Of a stretch of DNA of 64,000 nt, positions 1 to 8,901 are shown piece by piece. Every line of letters starts with the position of its first letter. Position 1 is the stretch's first letter. Position numbers and translations under genes: made by a program. This DNA comes from Duganella sp. sic0402 (GTDB taxonomy: Bacteria > Pseudomonadota > Gammaproteobacteria > Burkholderiales > Burkholderiaceae_D). The stretch spans positions 868,001 to 932,000 of the forward strand of contig NZ_JAHUWK010000001.1 in assembly GCF_019219065.1 (NCBI RefSeq), given 5' to 3'. A model generated the notes under the pieces. It saw nothing but the letters and a program-made list of their open reading frames with translations. It was not told where the DNA came from and did not search any database.

Positions 1-730
1 CTGCCGTGTTCTCGTCGATGCCCAGGCCTTGTTTGTAGCCTTTCTTCAGCATCGCCGGCAGCATGCGGGCGAAGCGGCCGCGCGCCAGCAGGTGCTGGTC
101 AACGAACAGGTCCTTGCCGACGAAGCCGAGGCCCGGCGCCAGCTCCTGGCCGTCATTGACGCCGACGCTCAGCGTGCCCAGCACCGTCTTGGCCTCGTAA
201 TACATGGTGCTGCTCATGATGGCCGCACCGGCGCTGCTGCCGCCGATCACGCCGCCCTTCTGGTAGACATCCCAGATCGCCTGCAGCACGGCGGTGCGCG
301 AGCCGTCCGGGCGCACCAGCGCCTTGGTGATCAAGCCTTGATCGCCGCCGGCGAAGTAGACGCCGCCCGCCTCGCGGATGGACTGGGCCAAGGTTTCGTC
401 TTCCGCATCCCGCGCATAGTCGCGGTCCTTGAAGCGCACCGCCACCGGCACCGCAAACGCCGACGCGCCGTATTTATTCAACGTGGCGACCAGGCTGGTG
501 CCCGAGCGCAGCGGATTGCCTGCGGCGCTAGGCATGACCGCGATGCGCGCCCCTTTGCCACCCGCCAGTTCAATCAGCTTGCCCCACACTTCCGCATTGT
601 CAGCACGGACCGCGCCTCCCGCGATCAGCAAATGTCCCTTGGGCGGGGCTTCTGCCGCATGCGATACCAGCACCACCAACGACACCAACGATACGCACAC
701 CATGCGCAAAGCTTTTGCAAAACTCGTCAT
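1..730 (-). CDS. Exported cyanophycinase-like S51 serine peptidase (3' end cut by window edge)
   Basis: Reading leftwards from the ATG at 730, the frame stays open to base 1 (243 residues, C-terminus missing). Residues 1-26 form a typical signal peptide ending HAAEA, so the enzyme is exported. Residues 161-170 carry VIGGSSAGAA, the G-x-S-x-G nucleophile elbow of peptidase family S51 (likely Ser166). The downstream motifs DQHLLARGRFARM and GLGIDENTA match cyanophycinase signatures recalled from the family. Cyanophycinases cut multi-L-arginyl-poly-aspartate into beta-Asp-Arg dipeptides. The gene lies 32 bases downstream of the YheO-type regulator on the same strand, so the two are probably co-transcribed. 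The substrate could also be another isopeptide, since S51 includes aspartyl dipeptidases, but the motifs and signal peptide favour extracellular cyanophycinase. Confidence 0.85.
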   Translation of the reverse strand, partial: MTSFAKALRMVCVSLVSLVVLVSHAAEAPPKGHLLIAGGAVRADNAEVWGKLIELAGGKGARIAVMPSAAGNPLRSGTSLVATLNKYGASAFAVPVAVRFKDRDYARDAEDETLAQSIREAGGVYFAGGDQGLITKALVRPDGSRTAVLQAIWDVYQKGGVIGGSSAGAAIMSSTMYYEAKTVLGTLSVGVNDGQELAPGLGFVGKDLFVDQHLLARGRFARMLPAMLKKGYKQGLGIDENTA

Positions 731-762
731 ACGATATCCCTGTCCTTTAATAAGGGCCCCGC

Positions 763-1452
763 TCAATCGCGGCGGCGCAACTGCTCCATGTAATTATAAA
801 TGGTGTAGCGCGATACCCGCAGCGCTGCAGCGGCGCGCTCCACGCCGCCCTTGACGATGAACAGGCCGCGCCGCTGCATGGCGCCCACCGCCTCGATCTT
901 ATCCTCGCGGCGCATGGCGTCGGTGCTGCCGCCGGGACCAACGGCTTCGCTGATAATCTCCTGCATCAGTGCGTCCATCTGCGATTCGGCGGGAGGCAAG
1001 GGCTGCGGCGCGGCCTGCACCATGGGCTTTAGCATCTGCGACAGCCAGCCATGCGCGGCCTGGAATCCCGACAGGTCGGCATTCAGGCACAGCGTGGCAA
1101 ACGGCTCGCCACTGGCGTCACGGAAGATGGCGGAAGCGGAGCGCAGTTCGCGGCCATCCGCCGTCACGGTCATATAGTCTTCCACCAGGCTATGCTGCGC
1201 GCCCTCTTTGGACTTGATGCGCGTAGCGGCTGCAAAGCCTTTGTCGTTCTGCGGCCCTTCCAGTACCGAACTGCCCACGCTGCGCCCGGAGATATGGCCG
1301 TTCGCGATTGCGATAACCGAGCTCTCCGGCTTGCTGACATCGTGCAGTACCACCTCCAGGTGCGGCCCTGCCATCGAGGCCAGCATCGGCACCACCGGCC
1401 GCAAGGCATTGATGACGGCCGCGCGCTCGGCGGCCAATGAAACAGCTTTCAT
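763..1452 (-). CDS. YheO/DauR-type PAS-HTH transcriptional regulator
   Basis: The protein has an N-terminal YheO-like PAS domain (about residues 10-115, with HLEVVLHDV, IANGHISGRSVGS and a CLNADLSGF segment) and a C-terminal helix-turn-helix (about residues 180-225, ending AAALRVSRYTIYNYMEQLRR). This is the layout of E. coli YheO and of DauR, the repressor of D-arginine catabolism genes. The frame stays open upstream to an ATG at 1518, but the ATG at 1452 starts where the family starts and leaves an 80-base divergent promoter region before ridA, so it is preferred (229 residues). It probably controls the cyanophycinase behind it and the divergent ridA-dipeptidase-amidohydrolase-permease genes. 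The ligand is unknown; an amino acid is likely by family. Confidence 0.85.
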   Translation of the reverse strand: MKAVSLAAERAAVINALRPVVPMLASMAGPHLEVVLHDVSKPESSVIAIANGHISGRSVGSSVLEGPQNDKGFAAATRIKSKEGAQHSLVEDYMTVTADGRELRSASAIFRDASGEPFATLCLNADLSGFQAAHGWLSQMLKPMVQAAPQPLPPAESQMDALMQEIISEAVGPGGSTDAMRREDKIEAVGAMQRRGLFIVKGGVERAAAALRVSRYTIYNYMEQLRRRD

Positions 1453-1532
1453 CTCAAATTCCAACAGTTTGTTGATTAACCACCCTATTTTAAACATTCT
1501 GTTTATACTTTGTGGCATTCAAGGAGAAAGCC

Positions 1533-1973
1533 ATGAAATTCAGACACCTCGCGGCGGCTGCGCTGCTGGCCTGTGCCGGCGGCGCCCAAGCTGCCGACGC
1601 GCAGTTCTACAACCAGGGCAACCCACCTGGCCGGCCGTTCTCGCTGGCGGTGCGCGCCGGCGACTTTATCTTCGTTTCCGGCCAACTGGGCACCGACGAC
1701 AAAGGGCTGGTGCCGGGCGGCTTTGCAGCGCAATCACGCAAGGCGATGGATAACGTGGCCGACATCCTGAACGGCATGGGCCTGGGCATGGAGCATGTTG
1801 TCAAATGCACCATCATGATTGCGGACATGAGCAAGTGGGCGGACTTCAACCAGGTGTACGCCGGCTACTTCAAGCCCGGCCGCCTGCCCGCGCGCAGCGC
1901 GCTGGGGGCCAACGGGCTGGCGCTGGGCGGCGAGGTCGAAGTGGAATGCATGGCGTATGCGCCAGTCAAATAA
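1533..1973 (+). CDS. Exported RidA/YjgF/YER057c-family protein
   Basis: RidA proteins are small trimeric deaminases that hydrolyse reactive enamine/imine intermediates released by PLP enzymes or amino-acid oxidases. The core YNQGNPPGRPFSLAVRAGDFIFVSGQLG and the C-terminal PARSALG plus EVEVECMAYAP segments carry the family arginine and glutamate positions. Unlike cytosolic RidA (about 128 residues), this 146-residue protein has a signal peptide (MKFRHLAAAALLACAGGAQAAD), so it acts in the periplasm. The ATG at 1533 follows an AAGGAG ribosome site at 1521-1526 and is chosen over an in-frame upstream ATG at 1512. The next gene begins 9 bases downstream, so this is probably the first gene of the operon ending near 5.8 or 8.8 kb. 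Confidence 0.9.
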   Translation: MKFRHLAAAALLACAGGAQAADAQFYNQGNPPGRPFSLAVRAGDFIFVSGQLGTDDKGLVPGGFAAQSRKAMDNVADILNGMGLGMEHVVKCTIMIADMSKWADFNQVYAGYFKPGRLPARSALGANGLALGGEVEVECMAYAPVK

Positions 1974-1982
1974 GGAGCACCG

Positions 1983-3116
1983 ATGACGGACCGTCGTATT
2001 TTCCTGCATGGCGCAGCGGCTGCCGGACTGGCCTCGCTGGGCATGCCTGCAATCGCAGCGCCCAAGCTGCGCCCGCTCATCATCGACGCGCTGGGCGGCA
2101 TTGACAACACCAACCTGCCAGCCACGCGCCGCGAGGATGCCGCCAGCGACTATGGCATCGATGCGCGTTCGATGGCCGATGCCAAAGCCTCCGGCCTGAG
2201 CGCCTTCAATATGACCATCGGCTACGTGTTTGGCTCAGGCGATCCGTATGAAAAAAGCGTGGCCGATGTGCGCGCATGGAACGCCTTCATCCAGAAGAAA
2301 TCCGCCGATCTGCTGCTGGTGCGCAGCGCCGGCGATATCCGGCGCGCCCATGCGGAACGCCGCATCGGCGTGATTCTCGGCTTCCAGAACGCCGCCATGA
2401 TGGGTAAGGACGCACGCCGCGTGGAAGTTTTCGCCAAGGGCGGCGTGCGGGTGATTCAGCTGACCTACAACGGCCCGAACCAGCTGGGTGATGGCGCCAT
2501 GGTCCCGACCAACCGGGGCCTGACGCCGTTCGGCCATGATGTCGTCGCCGAATTGAACCGCAACCGCATCCTGGTGGACCTGAGCCACAGCGGCGAGCAA
2601 ATCTGCCTGGATGCCAGCGACGCGTCGAAGTCGCCAATCATCATCAGCCACACCGGTTGCCGCGCCGTTGCCGACCTGCCGCGCAACAAGACCGACAAGG
2701 AACTGCGCATGGTGGCGGAGAAAGGCGGTTTTGTCGGTATCTACTTCATGCCCTTCCTCGCGATCGGCAGGCAGCCGCTGGCGGCGGACCTGATCGCCCA
2801 CATCGAACACGCCATCCATGTTTGCGGCGAGGACCACGTGGGCATTGGCACCGACGGCAGCGTGCCGCAGATCGATAATATGGCCGCCTACCTGACAGGA
2901 CTGGAAGATGAAGTGCGCCAGCGCCGTGCCGCCGGCATCAGCGCGCCCGGCGAGCGGCCCGACATTGTGCCCTTCCTGCCCGACCTGATGGGCAGGAACA
3001 AATTCCTGAAACTGGCTGACCTGCTGGCCAAGCGTGGCCACAGCAGCAGCCGTATTGAAAAAATCCTCGGCACGAATTTCCTGCGCGTTGCCGATAGCGT
3101 CTGGAGCCATGCATGA
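1983..3116 (+). CDS. Tat-exported M19 (renal/membrane) dipeptidase homologue
   Basis: Peptidase family M19 enzymes are binuclear zinc dipeptidases of the TIM-barrel type. The N-terminus (TDRRIFLHGAAAAGLASLG) is a twin-arginine signal, so the 377-residue protein is exported folded. Family landmarks VDLSHSG and IIISHTGCRA supply the two distal metal-binding histidines, and GIGTDGSV lies in the C-terminal strand. The usual first-metal H-x-D near the N-terminus is replaced by IIDALGGID, and the bridging Glu position appears as Gln in GVILGFQNA. The protein is therefore a divergent subfamily with altered metal binding or a non-hydrolytic relative. It follows ridA by 9 bases and overlaps the next gene by 4, indicating one operon. 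Confidence 0.85.
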   Translation: MTDRRIFLHGAAAAGLASLGMPAIAAPKLRPLIIDALGGIDNTNLPATRREDAASDYGIDARSMADAKASGLSAFNMTIGYVFGSGDPYEKSVADVRAWNAFIQKKSADLLLVRSAGDIRRAHAERRIGVILGFQNAAMMGKDARRVEVFAKGGVRVIQLTYNGPNQLGDGAMVPTNRGLTPFGHDVVAELNRNRILVDLSHSGEQICLDASDASKSPIIISHTGCRAVADLPRNKTDKELRMVAEKGGFVGIYFMPFLAIGRQPLAADLIAHIEHAIHVCGEDHVGIGTDGSVPQIDNMAAYLTGLEDEVRQRRAAGISAPGERPDIVPFLPDLMGRNKFLKLADLLAKRGHSSSRIEKILGTNFLRVADSVWSHA

Positions 3117-4453
3117 TATTGAAGTCCGCCGTGACCGTCCTGTCCCTCGCCACCGCCTTTGGTGCTGGCGCCGCCAATGTCCAGCAGGAGCGGCTCGACA
3201 AGCTGAATGGCAAGGCGCTGGGCCGCGTCATCTATCGCGGTGCCACGCTGATCGACGGCACCAGCGCCGCGCCGCGCACCGATATGGCGATCATCGTCAA
3301 GGATGACCGCATCGAAGCCGTGCTGCCCGCCGCCCAGCTGACCGAACAGCAGCGCAGCGGCGCGCGCCTGGTCGACACAGCCGGCCAGTATGTGCTGCCT
3401 GGACTGATCGACTCGCACGTCCACTACGCCACCAACCCGGACCGCCCCTACGCCGAGGCTGAGCTGAAGCGCAACCTCTACGGCGGCGTCACCGGCGTAC
3501 GCGACATGGCTGGCGACGCCCGCGAGCTGGCCGGCCTGTCGCGCGACGCCCTGCTGAACCGCATCCCTTCTCCGGATATCTATTACGCCTCGCTGGTTGC
3601 CGGCCCAAGCTTCTTCAACGATCCGCGCACCGTGGTTGCGGCACTCGGCGCGCAGCCGGGCAGCACCCCCTGGCTCTATGCCGTTGACGACAAGACCAGT
3701 TTACCGCTGGCAGTGGCGCAGGCGCGCGGCACCGGCGCCACCGGCATGAAAATTTACGCCAATCTGCCCGGCACGCTGGTGCGCAAGCTGATCGCGGAGT
3801 CGAAGCAGCAGAAATTCCCGGTCTGGACGCACATGCAGGTCTACCCTGCCTCGCCCTACGATTCATTGGGCGCCACCGCCGTCTCGCACGTCTGCATGAT
3901 TGCACGCCATGTGCGCGAAACGGGCAAGTCCGCCTACGGCCACGCCAACGAGCCGTCCTATGCGGGGCTGACCGCCGAAGATCCGGAAATCAAAAAGTAT
4001 ATCGCCGCGCTGGCGAAATCCGGCACCATCATGGACGCTACCCTCAGCGTCTACAAAACCGAAGGCCCGCGCTGCCACATCACGCTGGCTGGCGACATCA
4101 CCCGCGCCATGCACAAGGCCGGCGTCAAGATCATTGCCGGCACCGATACCGACAACACCGGCGAAGACCCGTTCCCGGTGCTGGACCACGAACTGGAAAA
4201 GCTGGTCAGGTACGCCGGCTTCACCCCGCAGCAGGCGATCATCGCCGCCACCGCCAACGCGGCCGAGGCGCTGGGCAAGCAGAAGGAGTTCGGCACGCTG
4301 GAAGCGGGCAAGCAAGCCAATATGGTATTCCTCCAGCATGACCCGCTGCAGGACATCGGCAACGTGCGTTCTGTTGTATTGACGGTCAAGCGCGGCCACG
4401 AGTTCGCACGCGCCGACTACAAGTTCACGCCCCTGCCTGTGCACGAAGACTGA
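3113..4453 (+). CDS. Exported metal-dependent amidohydrolase (imidazolonepropionase/Xaa-Pro-dipeptidase-like)
   Basis: This 446-residue protein belongs to the amidohydrolase superfamily. It has a signal peptide (MILKSAVTVLSLATAFGAGAAN), an N-terminal beta-sandwich strand (YRGATLIDGT), the H-x-H metal motif in DSHVHYAT, a lysine in GMKIYAN that may be carboxylated, histidines in WTHMQVYP and AVSHVCM, and the catalytic Asp in AGTDTDN. All metal ligands expected for the group appear to be present. Relatives act on N-acyl amino acids or prolyl/arginyl dipeptides, so an exported dipeptide hydrolase working beside the M19 protein is plausible. The start overlaps the dipeptidase stop (ATGA), showing translational coupling. 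The exact substrate cannot be read from sequence. Confidence 0.85.
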   Translation: MILKSAVTVLSLATAFGAGAANVQQERLDKLNGKALGRVIYRGATLIDGTSAAPRTDMAIIVKDDRIEAVLPAAQLTEQQRSGARLVDTAGQYVLPGLIDSHVHYATNPDRPYAEAELKRNLYGGVTGVRDMAGDARELAGLSRDALLNRIPSPDIYYASLVAGPSFFNDPRTVVAALGAQPGSTPWLYAVDDKTSLPLAVAQARGTGATGMKIYANLPGTLVRKLIAESKQQKFPVWTHMQVYPASPYDSLGATAVSHVCMIARHVRETGKSAYGHANEPSYAGLTAEDPEIKKYIAALAKSGTIMDATLSVYKTEGPRCHITLAGDITRAMHKAGVKIIAGTDTDNTGEDPFPVLDHELEKLVRYAGFTPQQAIIAATANAAEALGKQKEFGTLEAGKQANMVFLQHDPLQDIGNVRSVVLTVKRGHEFARADYKFTPLPVHED

Positions 4454-4496
4454 GTTGTGCGAGAATTAATTTTTATAATCTTGCACAGGAAAGCAG

Positions 4497-5846
4497 ATGA
4501 GCGAACTTAAGCGGGGCCTGAAAAGCCGGCACATTCAGTTGATCGCGCTGGGCGGCGCCATCGGCACCGGCCTGTTTCTGGGCATCGCGCAGACGATCCA
4601 GATGGCCGGTCCGTCGGTGCTGCTCGGCTACGGCGTGGCCGGCCTGATCGCGTTCTTCATCATGCGCCAGCTGGGTGAGATGGTGGTGGATGAGCCGGTC
4701 GCCGGCTCCTTCAGCTACTTCGCTGACAAGTACTGCGGCCATTGGGCCGGCTTCATGGCGGGCTGGAACTACTGGGTGCTGTATGTGCTGGTCAGCATGG
4801 CCGAATTGTCGGCGGTCGGCATCTACATCCAGTACTGGTGGCCGGCGGTGCCGGCCTGGGTGTCGGCGCTGGCCTTCTTCGTCATCATCAACGCCATCAG
4901 CCTGTTTAATGTGAAGGCCTTCGGCGAAATGGAATTCTGGTTCGCCATTATCAAGGTGCTGGCCATCATCGGCATGATCCTGTTCGGCGCCTACCTGCTG
5001 ATTTCCGGCGACGCCGGTCCGCAGGCGACTGTGGCCAATCTGTGGCAGCACGGCGGCTTCTTCCCGAATGGCGTCGGCGGACTGGTGATGGCGATGGCCG
5101 TCATCATGTTCTCATTCGGCGGCCTGGAGCTGATCGGCATCACCGCAGCGGAAGCAGAGAATCCGTCCCACACCATCCCCAAGGCCACCAACCAGGCCAT
5201 TTACCGCATCCTGATCTTTTATATCGGTGCGCTGGCGATTCTGCTGTCGCTGTATCCATGGCAGAAAGTGGTCACCAGCGGCAGCCCGTTTGTGCTGATT
5301 TTCCACGCCCTGAACAGCAACCTGGTGGCGCATGTGCTGAACGTGGTGGTGCTGACTGCCGCGCTGTCGGTCTATAACAGCGGGGTGTACGCCAACACCC
5401 GCATGCTGTATGGCCTGGCGAAGCAAGGCAACGCACCGAGGTCGCTGCTGACGGTGAACGCACGCGGCGTGCCGCTGACCGCGCTCGCCATATCGGCCGT
5501 GGCCACCGGTGCTTGCGTCGCGGTCAATTACTTCATGCCCGCCAAGGCCTTCGGCTTCCTGATGGGGCTCGTGGTGTCGGCGCTGATTATCAACTGGGGC
5601 CTGATCAGCTGGATACACCTGCGCTTCCGCGCGCAGAAGAAAGCGGCTGGCCAGGTAACGCAATTCCGCAGCCTGGGCTACCCCTTAACCAACTATCTGT
5701 GTCTGGCCTTCCTCGCCGCGATCCTGGTGGTGATGTACCTGACGCCCGACCTGCAATTGTCCGTCTATCTGATCCCGGTGTGGCTGGCGATACTGGCGAT
5801 CGGTTACAAGACAGGCCGCACTACGCCACCAGCCCAGGAACGGTGA
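4497..5846 (+). CDS. aroP: Aromatic amino acid permease, AroP/PheP type
   Basis: This is a 449-residue inner-membrane amino acid/polyamine/organocation transporter of the AAT subfamily with about 12 membrane helices. It resembles E. coli AroP closely as recalled: LKSRHIQLIALGGAIGTGLF at the start, GWNYWVLYVLVSMAEL, FGEMEFWFAIIKVLAI, IMFSFGGLELIGITAAEAEN, QAIYRILIFYIGALAILLS and NVVVLTAALSVYN. These match AroP better than ProY or CycA. It would import phenylalanine, tyrosine and tryptophan by proton symport, taking up residues released by the exported hydrolases upstream. An AGGAAA ribosome site precedes the ATG; the amidohydrolase ends 43 bases upstream and the sensor kinase starts 2 bases downstream. 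Confidence 0.88.
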   Translation: MSELKRGLKSRHIQLIALGGAIGTGLFLGIAQTIQMAGPSVLLGYGVAGLIAFFIMRQLGEMVVDEPVAGSFSYFADKYCGHWAGFMAGWNYWVLYVLVSMAELSAVGIYIQYWWPAVPAWVSALAFFVIINAISLFNVKAFGEMEFWFAIIKVLAIIGMILFGAYLLISGDAGPQATVANLWQHGGFFPNGVGGLVMAMAVIMFSFGGLELIGITAAEAENPSHTIPKATNQAIYRILIFYIGALAILLSLYPWQKVVTSGSPFVLIFHALNSNLVAHVLNVVVLTAALSVYNSGVYANTRMLYGLAKQGNAPRSLLTVNARGVPLTALAISAVATGACVAVNYFMPAKAFGFLMGLVVSALIINWGLISWIHLRFRAQKKAAGQVTQFRSLGYPLTNYLCLAFLAAILVVMYLTPDLQLSVYLIPVWLAILAIGYKTGRTTPPAQER

Positions 5847-5848
5847 CG

Positions 5849-8833
5849 ATGCGCCGCCTGCTGGCCGTATTGCTGCCTTTGCTGCTGACGCCCACGGTGG
5901 CGTCAGCATTGAATCCAGCCATGACGCTGCAGGACTACCATCACACTTCGTGGACTGCCAAGGATGGCGCGCCCACCAACGTAGAGAGCATGGCGCAAAC
6001 CAGCGATGGCTGGCTGTGGCTGGCCTCGAAATCGGGCTTGCATCGTTTTGACGGTGTACGCTTTGAACGCTATGAACTGCCAGGCGCCGCCAATCCGATA
6101 CGCCGGCGGCCGTCAGCGCTGCGGGCGCTGCCCAACGGCGACTTGCTGATGTCGTTTTTCATGGGCGGCGGTCTGTCGGTCCTGCATCCCGACGGTTCCA
6201 TGGAGGACCTTGCCGAACCTGGCAAGGAAGTCGCTCCTTTCAACGGCCTTACCTACGACGACAATGGCGAAATCTGGCTATCCAATATCCGCGGCATACA
6301 GCGGCGCATAGGCGGCAAATGGCAAACCCTGGACGCAGCGCACGGCCTGCCGCGCGGCCAAATGGAAGACATCAAGCTGGATCGCCACGGTCAGCTATGG
6401 GCGCTCAGTACCAGCGCGGCCTACCTGTACGACCGCGCTAGCGACAAATTCGAAAAATTCCGTGGACTGCCAGATATTTCGACACTGATCTCGTCTCCGG
6501 ATGGACGCATGTGGATCTCCAACAGCCACGGCGCGCAAGCCTTGCCCATACCGCCCGGCAGCGTGCCTCGCCTCCCGCGCAAGATCGATATCTATTCCGA
6601 CTGGAGTGCCCAGTTTGATCGGGATGGCAATCTGTGGGCGTTAAAGTGCCCGACCGCGCTGTGCCTGGTCCCGCATGCGGGGAGCTTGGGCAACACCATC
6701 AGCCCTGCCGCCGCAAGCTCGCGCATGGATCAGCAATGGCAGATGTCATCGCTGAACCTGACGGCCATATTGGAAGATCGCGAAGGCAATATCTGGATCG
6801 CCACCAAAGCAGGACTGGAGCGCTTTCGGGATATCAAACTGGCGGCCGTGGCTATTCCGTCGCCACGCAGCGTCTTCAGTCTGAGCAAGGATGGCGACGG
6901 CCAGATATGGGCTGTGGACGGCGATGGCGGTGCCTGGAAGCTGACGGCCGGCAAGGCGCCGGTTGTGGACCGCACGCAGCACTACGTCACATCCGCGATT
7001 GACCGCAATGGCGACTTGTTGCTGGCGACGCCCACCGAGATTGTGCGGCGCGGCCGCGATGGCGTCGAGAGCATTCCGCTGCCCTTGCCCCCCGGCTCCG
7101 ACGGCAAGCCGCATCCGATCAAGGTATGGGGCATTCAGGACGATGGCAAAGTGCTGTGGATGGCCTCGCCGCAGACCGGCTTGATGGGCTGGGTCGATGG
7201 CGCCTGGCGACCCAGGTCCAAATTCAAGCTACCGCCCGGCTTTGTGCTGGGCACACCCGATCGGCCCGGCGAATCATGGATCGCCTCCGCCGATGGCGCC
7301 ATCACACTGAGCTCCGGGCAACGGCAACTGCCCTACAAGGCCGCGACGATAGGCCTCCCTACCGGCATGTTCGTCGGCGAGCAGATTATCGCAGCCGGCG
7401 ACCAAGGGGTGGCCGTGTTCACCGGCCAGCGCTTTCACCCGCTGAGCGCGCAAGATCCAGACGTGCTGCGCAATGTATCCGGCCTGGCTGTCACCAGCAA
7501 TGGCGACCGCTGGCTGAATGGCGGCAAGGGGCTGCTGCATGTGCGCAAGCAGGACTGGCTGGCCAGCATGGCGCGGCCAACGCTGCCGCTACGCTATCAG
7601 CTGATGTCGGTGCACGATGGCTATCGTGGTGAAGCCGTGGTGGAAAACCGCTTGCCCAGCATGCTGGTGGATCGCGATGACCGGCTGTGGTTTGCCGGTA
7701 CCGGCGGCATCATGCAACTGGACACGCGCAACATTCTGCGCAATCCAGTGGCGCCGGTGCCCACGGTAACCGGCATCGCCACACTGGACGGCAAGCAGTA
7801 CAACGCCAGCGGCAAGCTGCAACTGCCAGCCGGCGCCCGTAGCTTTAACATCCATTACACAGCGCCCAGCCTGCGGCAGCCGGAAGCGATACGTTTCCAA
7901 TATCGGCTGTCGGGCATAGACGGGGATTGGCGGGAGGCTACGCCACGCCGCACCGCCTACTACACCGACATCCCACCGGGCAGCTATCAGTTCCAGGTGC
8001 GCGCGGCCAATGAAGACGGCCTATGGAGCGCGCAGCCTGCCAACGTCACGTTCGAGATACCGCCGACGATCCCGCAGACCTGGTGGTTCAAGGCATTGTG
8101 TGTACTGGCCGCCACCGCTACGCTTTATCTGCTGTACTGGTATCGCCTCAGGATAGTCACGCGGCGCCTGGAAGAGCGCATGGAAGTCCGGCTGGCCGAA
8201 CGCGAACGCATCGCGCGCACGCTGCACGACACCTTTTTGCAGAGTGTGCAGGGCGTGGTGCTGCGGCTGGACGCGGCAGTGGACACGCTGCCCGATGACA
8301 GCGCGGCGCGCAAGTCGCTGACCCATATTCTGCACAGCGCGCGCGACAGCATCAGCGAAGGCCGAGCCCAGGTTCACGAGCTGCGCACCACCGATGTCGA
8401 TGATGTGGAAATTAGCCTGCGCGACATCGCCCCGCTGCTTGCCGCCAGCTATCCCGGCGCCGCGTTCTCGCTGACGGTCAGCGGCAAGCGTATTCCACTG
8501 TGTACCGGCGTGGTCGAAGACATCTGTGAAATCGGCCGCGAGGCAGTGCGCAACGCCTTCCAGCACGCCCACGCCAGCAGCATCGAGGTGCTGCTGGATT
8601 ATCAGGAGCAGCAGTTCACACTCCGCGTGCGCGACGACGGCACAGGTATGTCACCCGCCCCGGCCACAGGTCACTGGGGCCTGGTCGGCATGCGCGAACG
8701 TGCCGCCCGTATTGGCGCGGCGCTGGAGATCAGCAGTGAACAGTCCATCGGCTGTGGTGTTACTGTGACCTTGTCGGCGCGCCGCGCCTATGCCGGCAGA
8801 CGCCCTCCGTGGTGGTCCCGCCTGTTAGGTTGA
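5849..8833 (+). CDS. Beta-propeller (Reg_prop/Y_Y_Y) sensor histidine kinase, HisKA_3 type
   Basis: The protein has 994 residues from the ATG at 5849, which is followed by a signal peptide (MRRLLAVLLPLLLTPTVASA); the open frame upstream to 5513 overlaps aroP and is not used. Residues 35-700 hold repeated propeller blades (for example DGWLWLASKSGLHRFDGVRF, GNIWIATKAGLERF, DRLWFAGTGGIMQLD), then a Y_Y_Y domain (about 710-745), a membrane helix (WWFKALCVLAATATLYLLYWY) and the kinase core: phospho-accepting His793 in IARTLHDTFLQ, N box EAVRNAFQHAHA, and G boxes DDGTGM and GLVGMRERA. It senses a periplasmic ligand and should phosphorylate a NarL/LuxR-type regulator. No response regulator lies next to it. 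The 2-base gap to aroP suggests sensing of a compound handled by this operon. Confidence 0.9.
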   Translation: MRRLLAVLLPLLLTPTVASALNPAMTLQDYHHTSWTAKDGAPTNVESMAQTSDGWLWLASKSGLHRFDGVRFERYELPGAANPIRRRPSALRALPNGDLLMSFFMGGGLSVLHPDGSMEDLAEPGKEVAPFNGLTYDDNGEIWLSNIRGIQRRIGGKWQTLDAAHGLPRGQMEDIKLDRHGQLWALSTSAAYLYDRASDKFEKFRGLPDISTLISSPDGRMWISNSHGAQALPIPPGSVPRLPRKIDIYSDWSAQFDRDGNLWALKCPTALCLVPHAGSLGNTISPAAASSRMDQQWQMSSLNLTAILEDREGNIWIATKAGLERFRDIKLAAVAIPSPRSVFSLSKDGDGQIWAVDGDGGAWKLTAGKAPVVDRTQHYVTSAIDRNGDLLLATPTEIVRRGRDGVESIPLPLPPGSDGKPHPIKVWGIQDDGKVLWMASPQTGLMGWVDGAWRPRSKFKLPPGFVLGTPDRPGESWIASADGAITLSSGQRQLPYKAATIGLPTGMFVGEQIIAAGDQGVAVFTGQRFHPLSAQDPDVLRNVSGLAVTSNGDRWLNGGKGLLHVRKQDWLASMARPTLPLRYQLMSVHDGYRGEAVVENRLPSMLVDRDDRLWFAGTGGIMQLDTRNILRNPVAPVPTVTGIATLDGKQYNASGKLQLPAGARSFNIHYTAPSLRQPEAIRFQYRLSGIDGDWREATPRRTAYYTDIPPGSYQFQVRAANEDGLWSAQPANVTFEIPPTIPQTWWFKALCVLAATATLYLLYWYRLRIVTRRLEERMEVRLAERERIARTLHDTFLQSVQGVVLRLDAAVDTLPDDSAARKSLTHILHSARDSISEGRAQVHELRTTDVDDVEISLRDIAPLLAASYPGAAFSLTVSGKRIPLCTGVVEDICEIGREAVRNAFQHAHASSIEVLLDYQEQQFTLRVRDDGTGMSPAPATGHWGLVGMRERAARIGAALEISSEQSIGCGVTVTLSARRAYAGRRPPWWSRLLG

Positions 8834-8901
8834 CTGCCGCACAGACCGCATGCGCGCCAGCGGCGACCATGGGGCCCACCAAAGCTCAAGAGGATTGCGC
8901 C

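Noticed and set aside
5513..5848. N-terminal extension of the propeller kinase by 112 residues
   Set aside because: The extension lies wholly inside aroP in another frame and would bury the signal peptide that starts at 5849.
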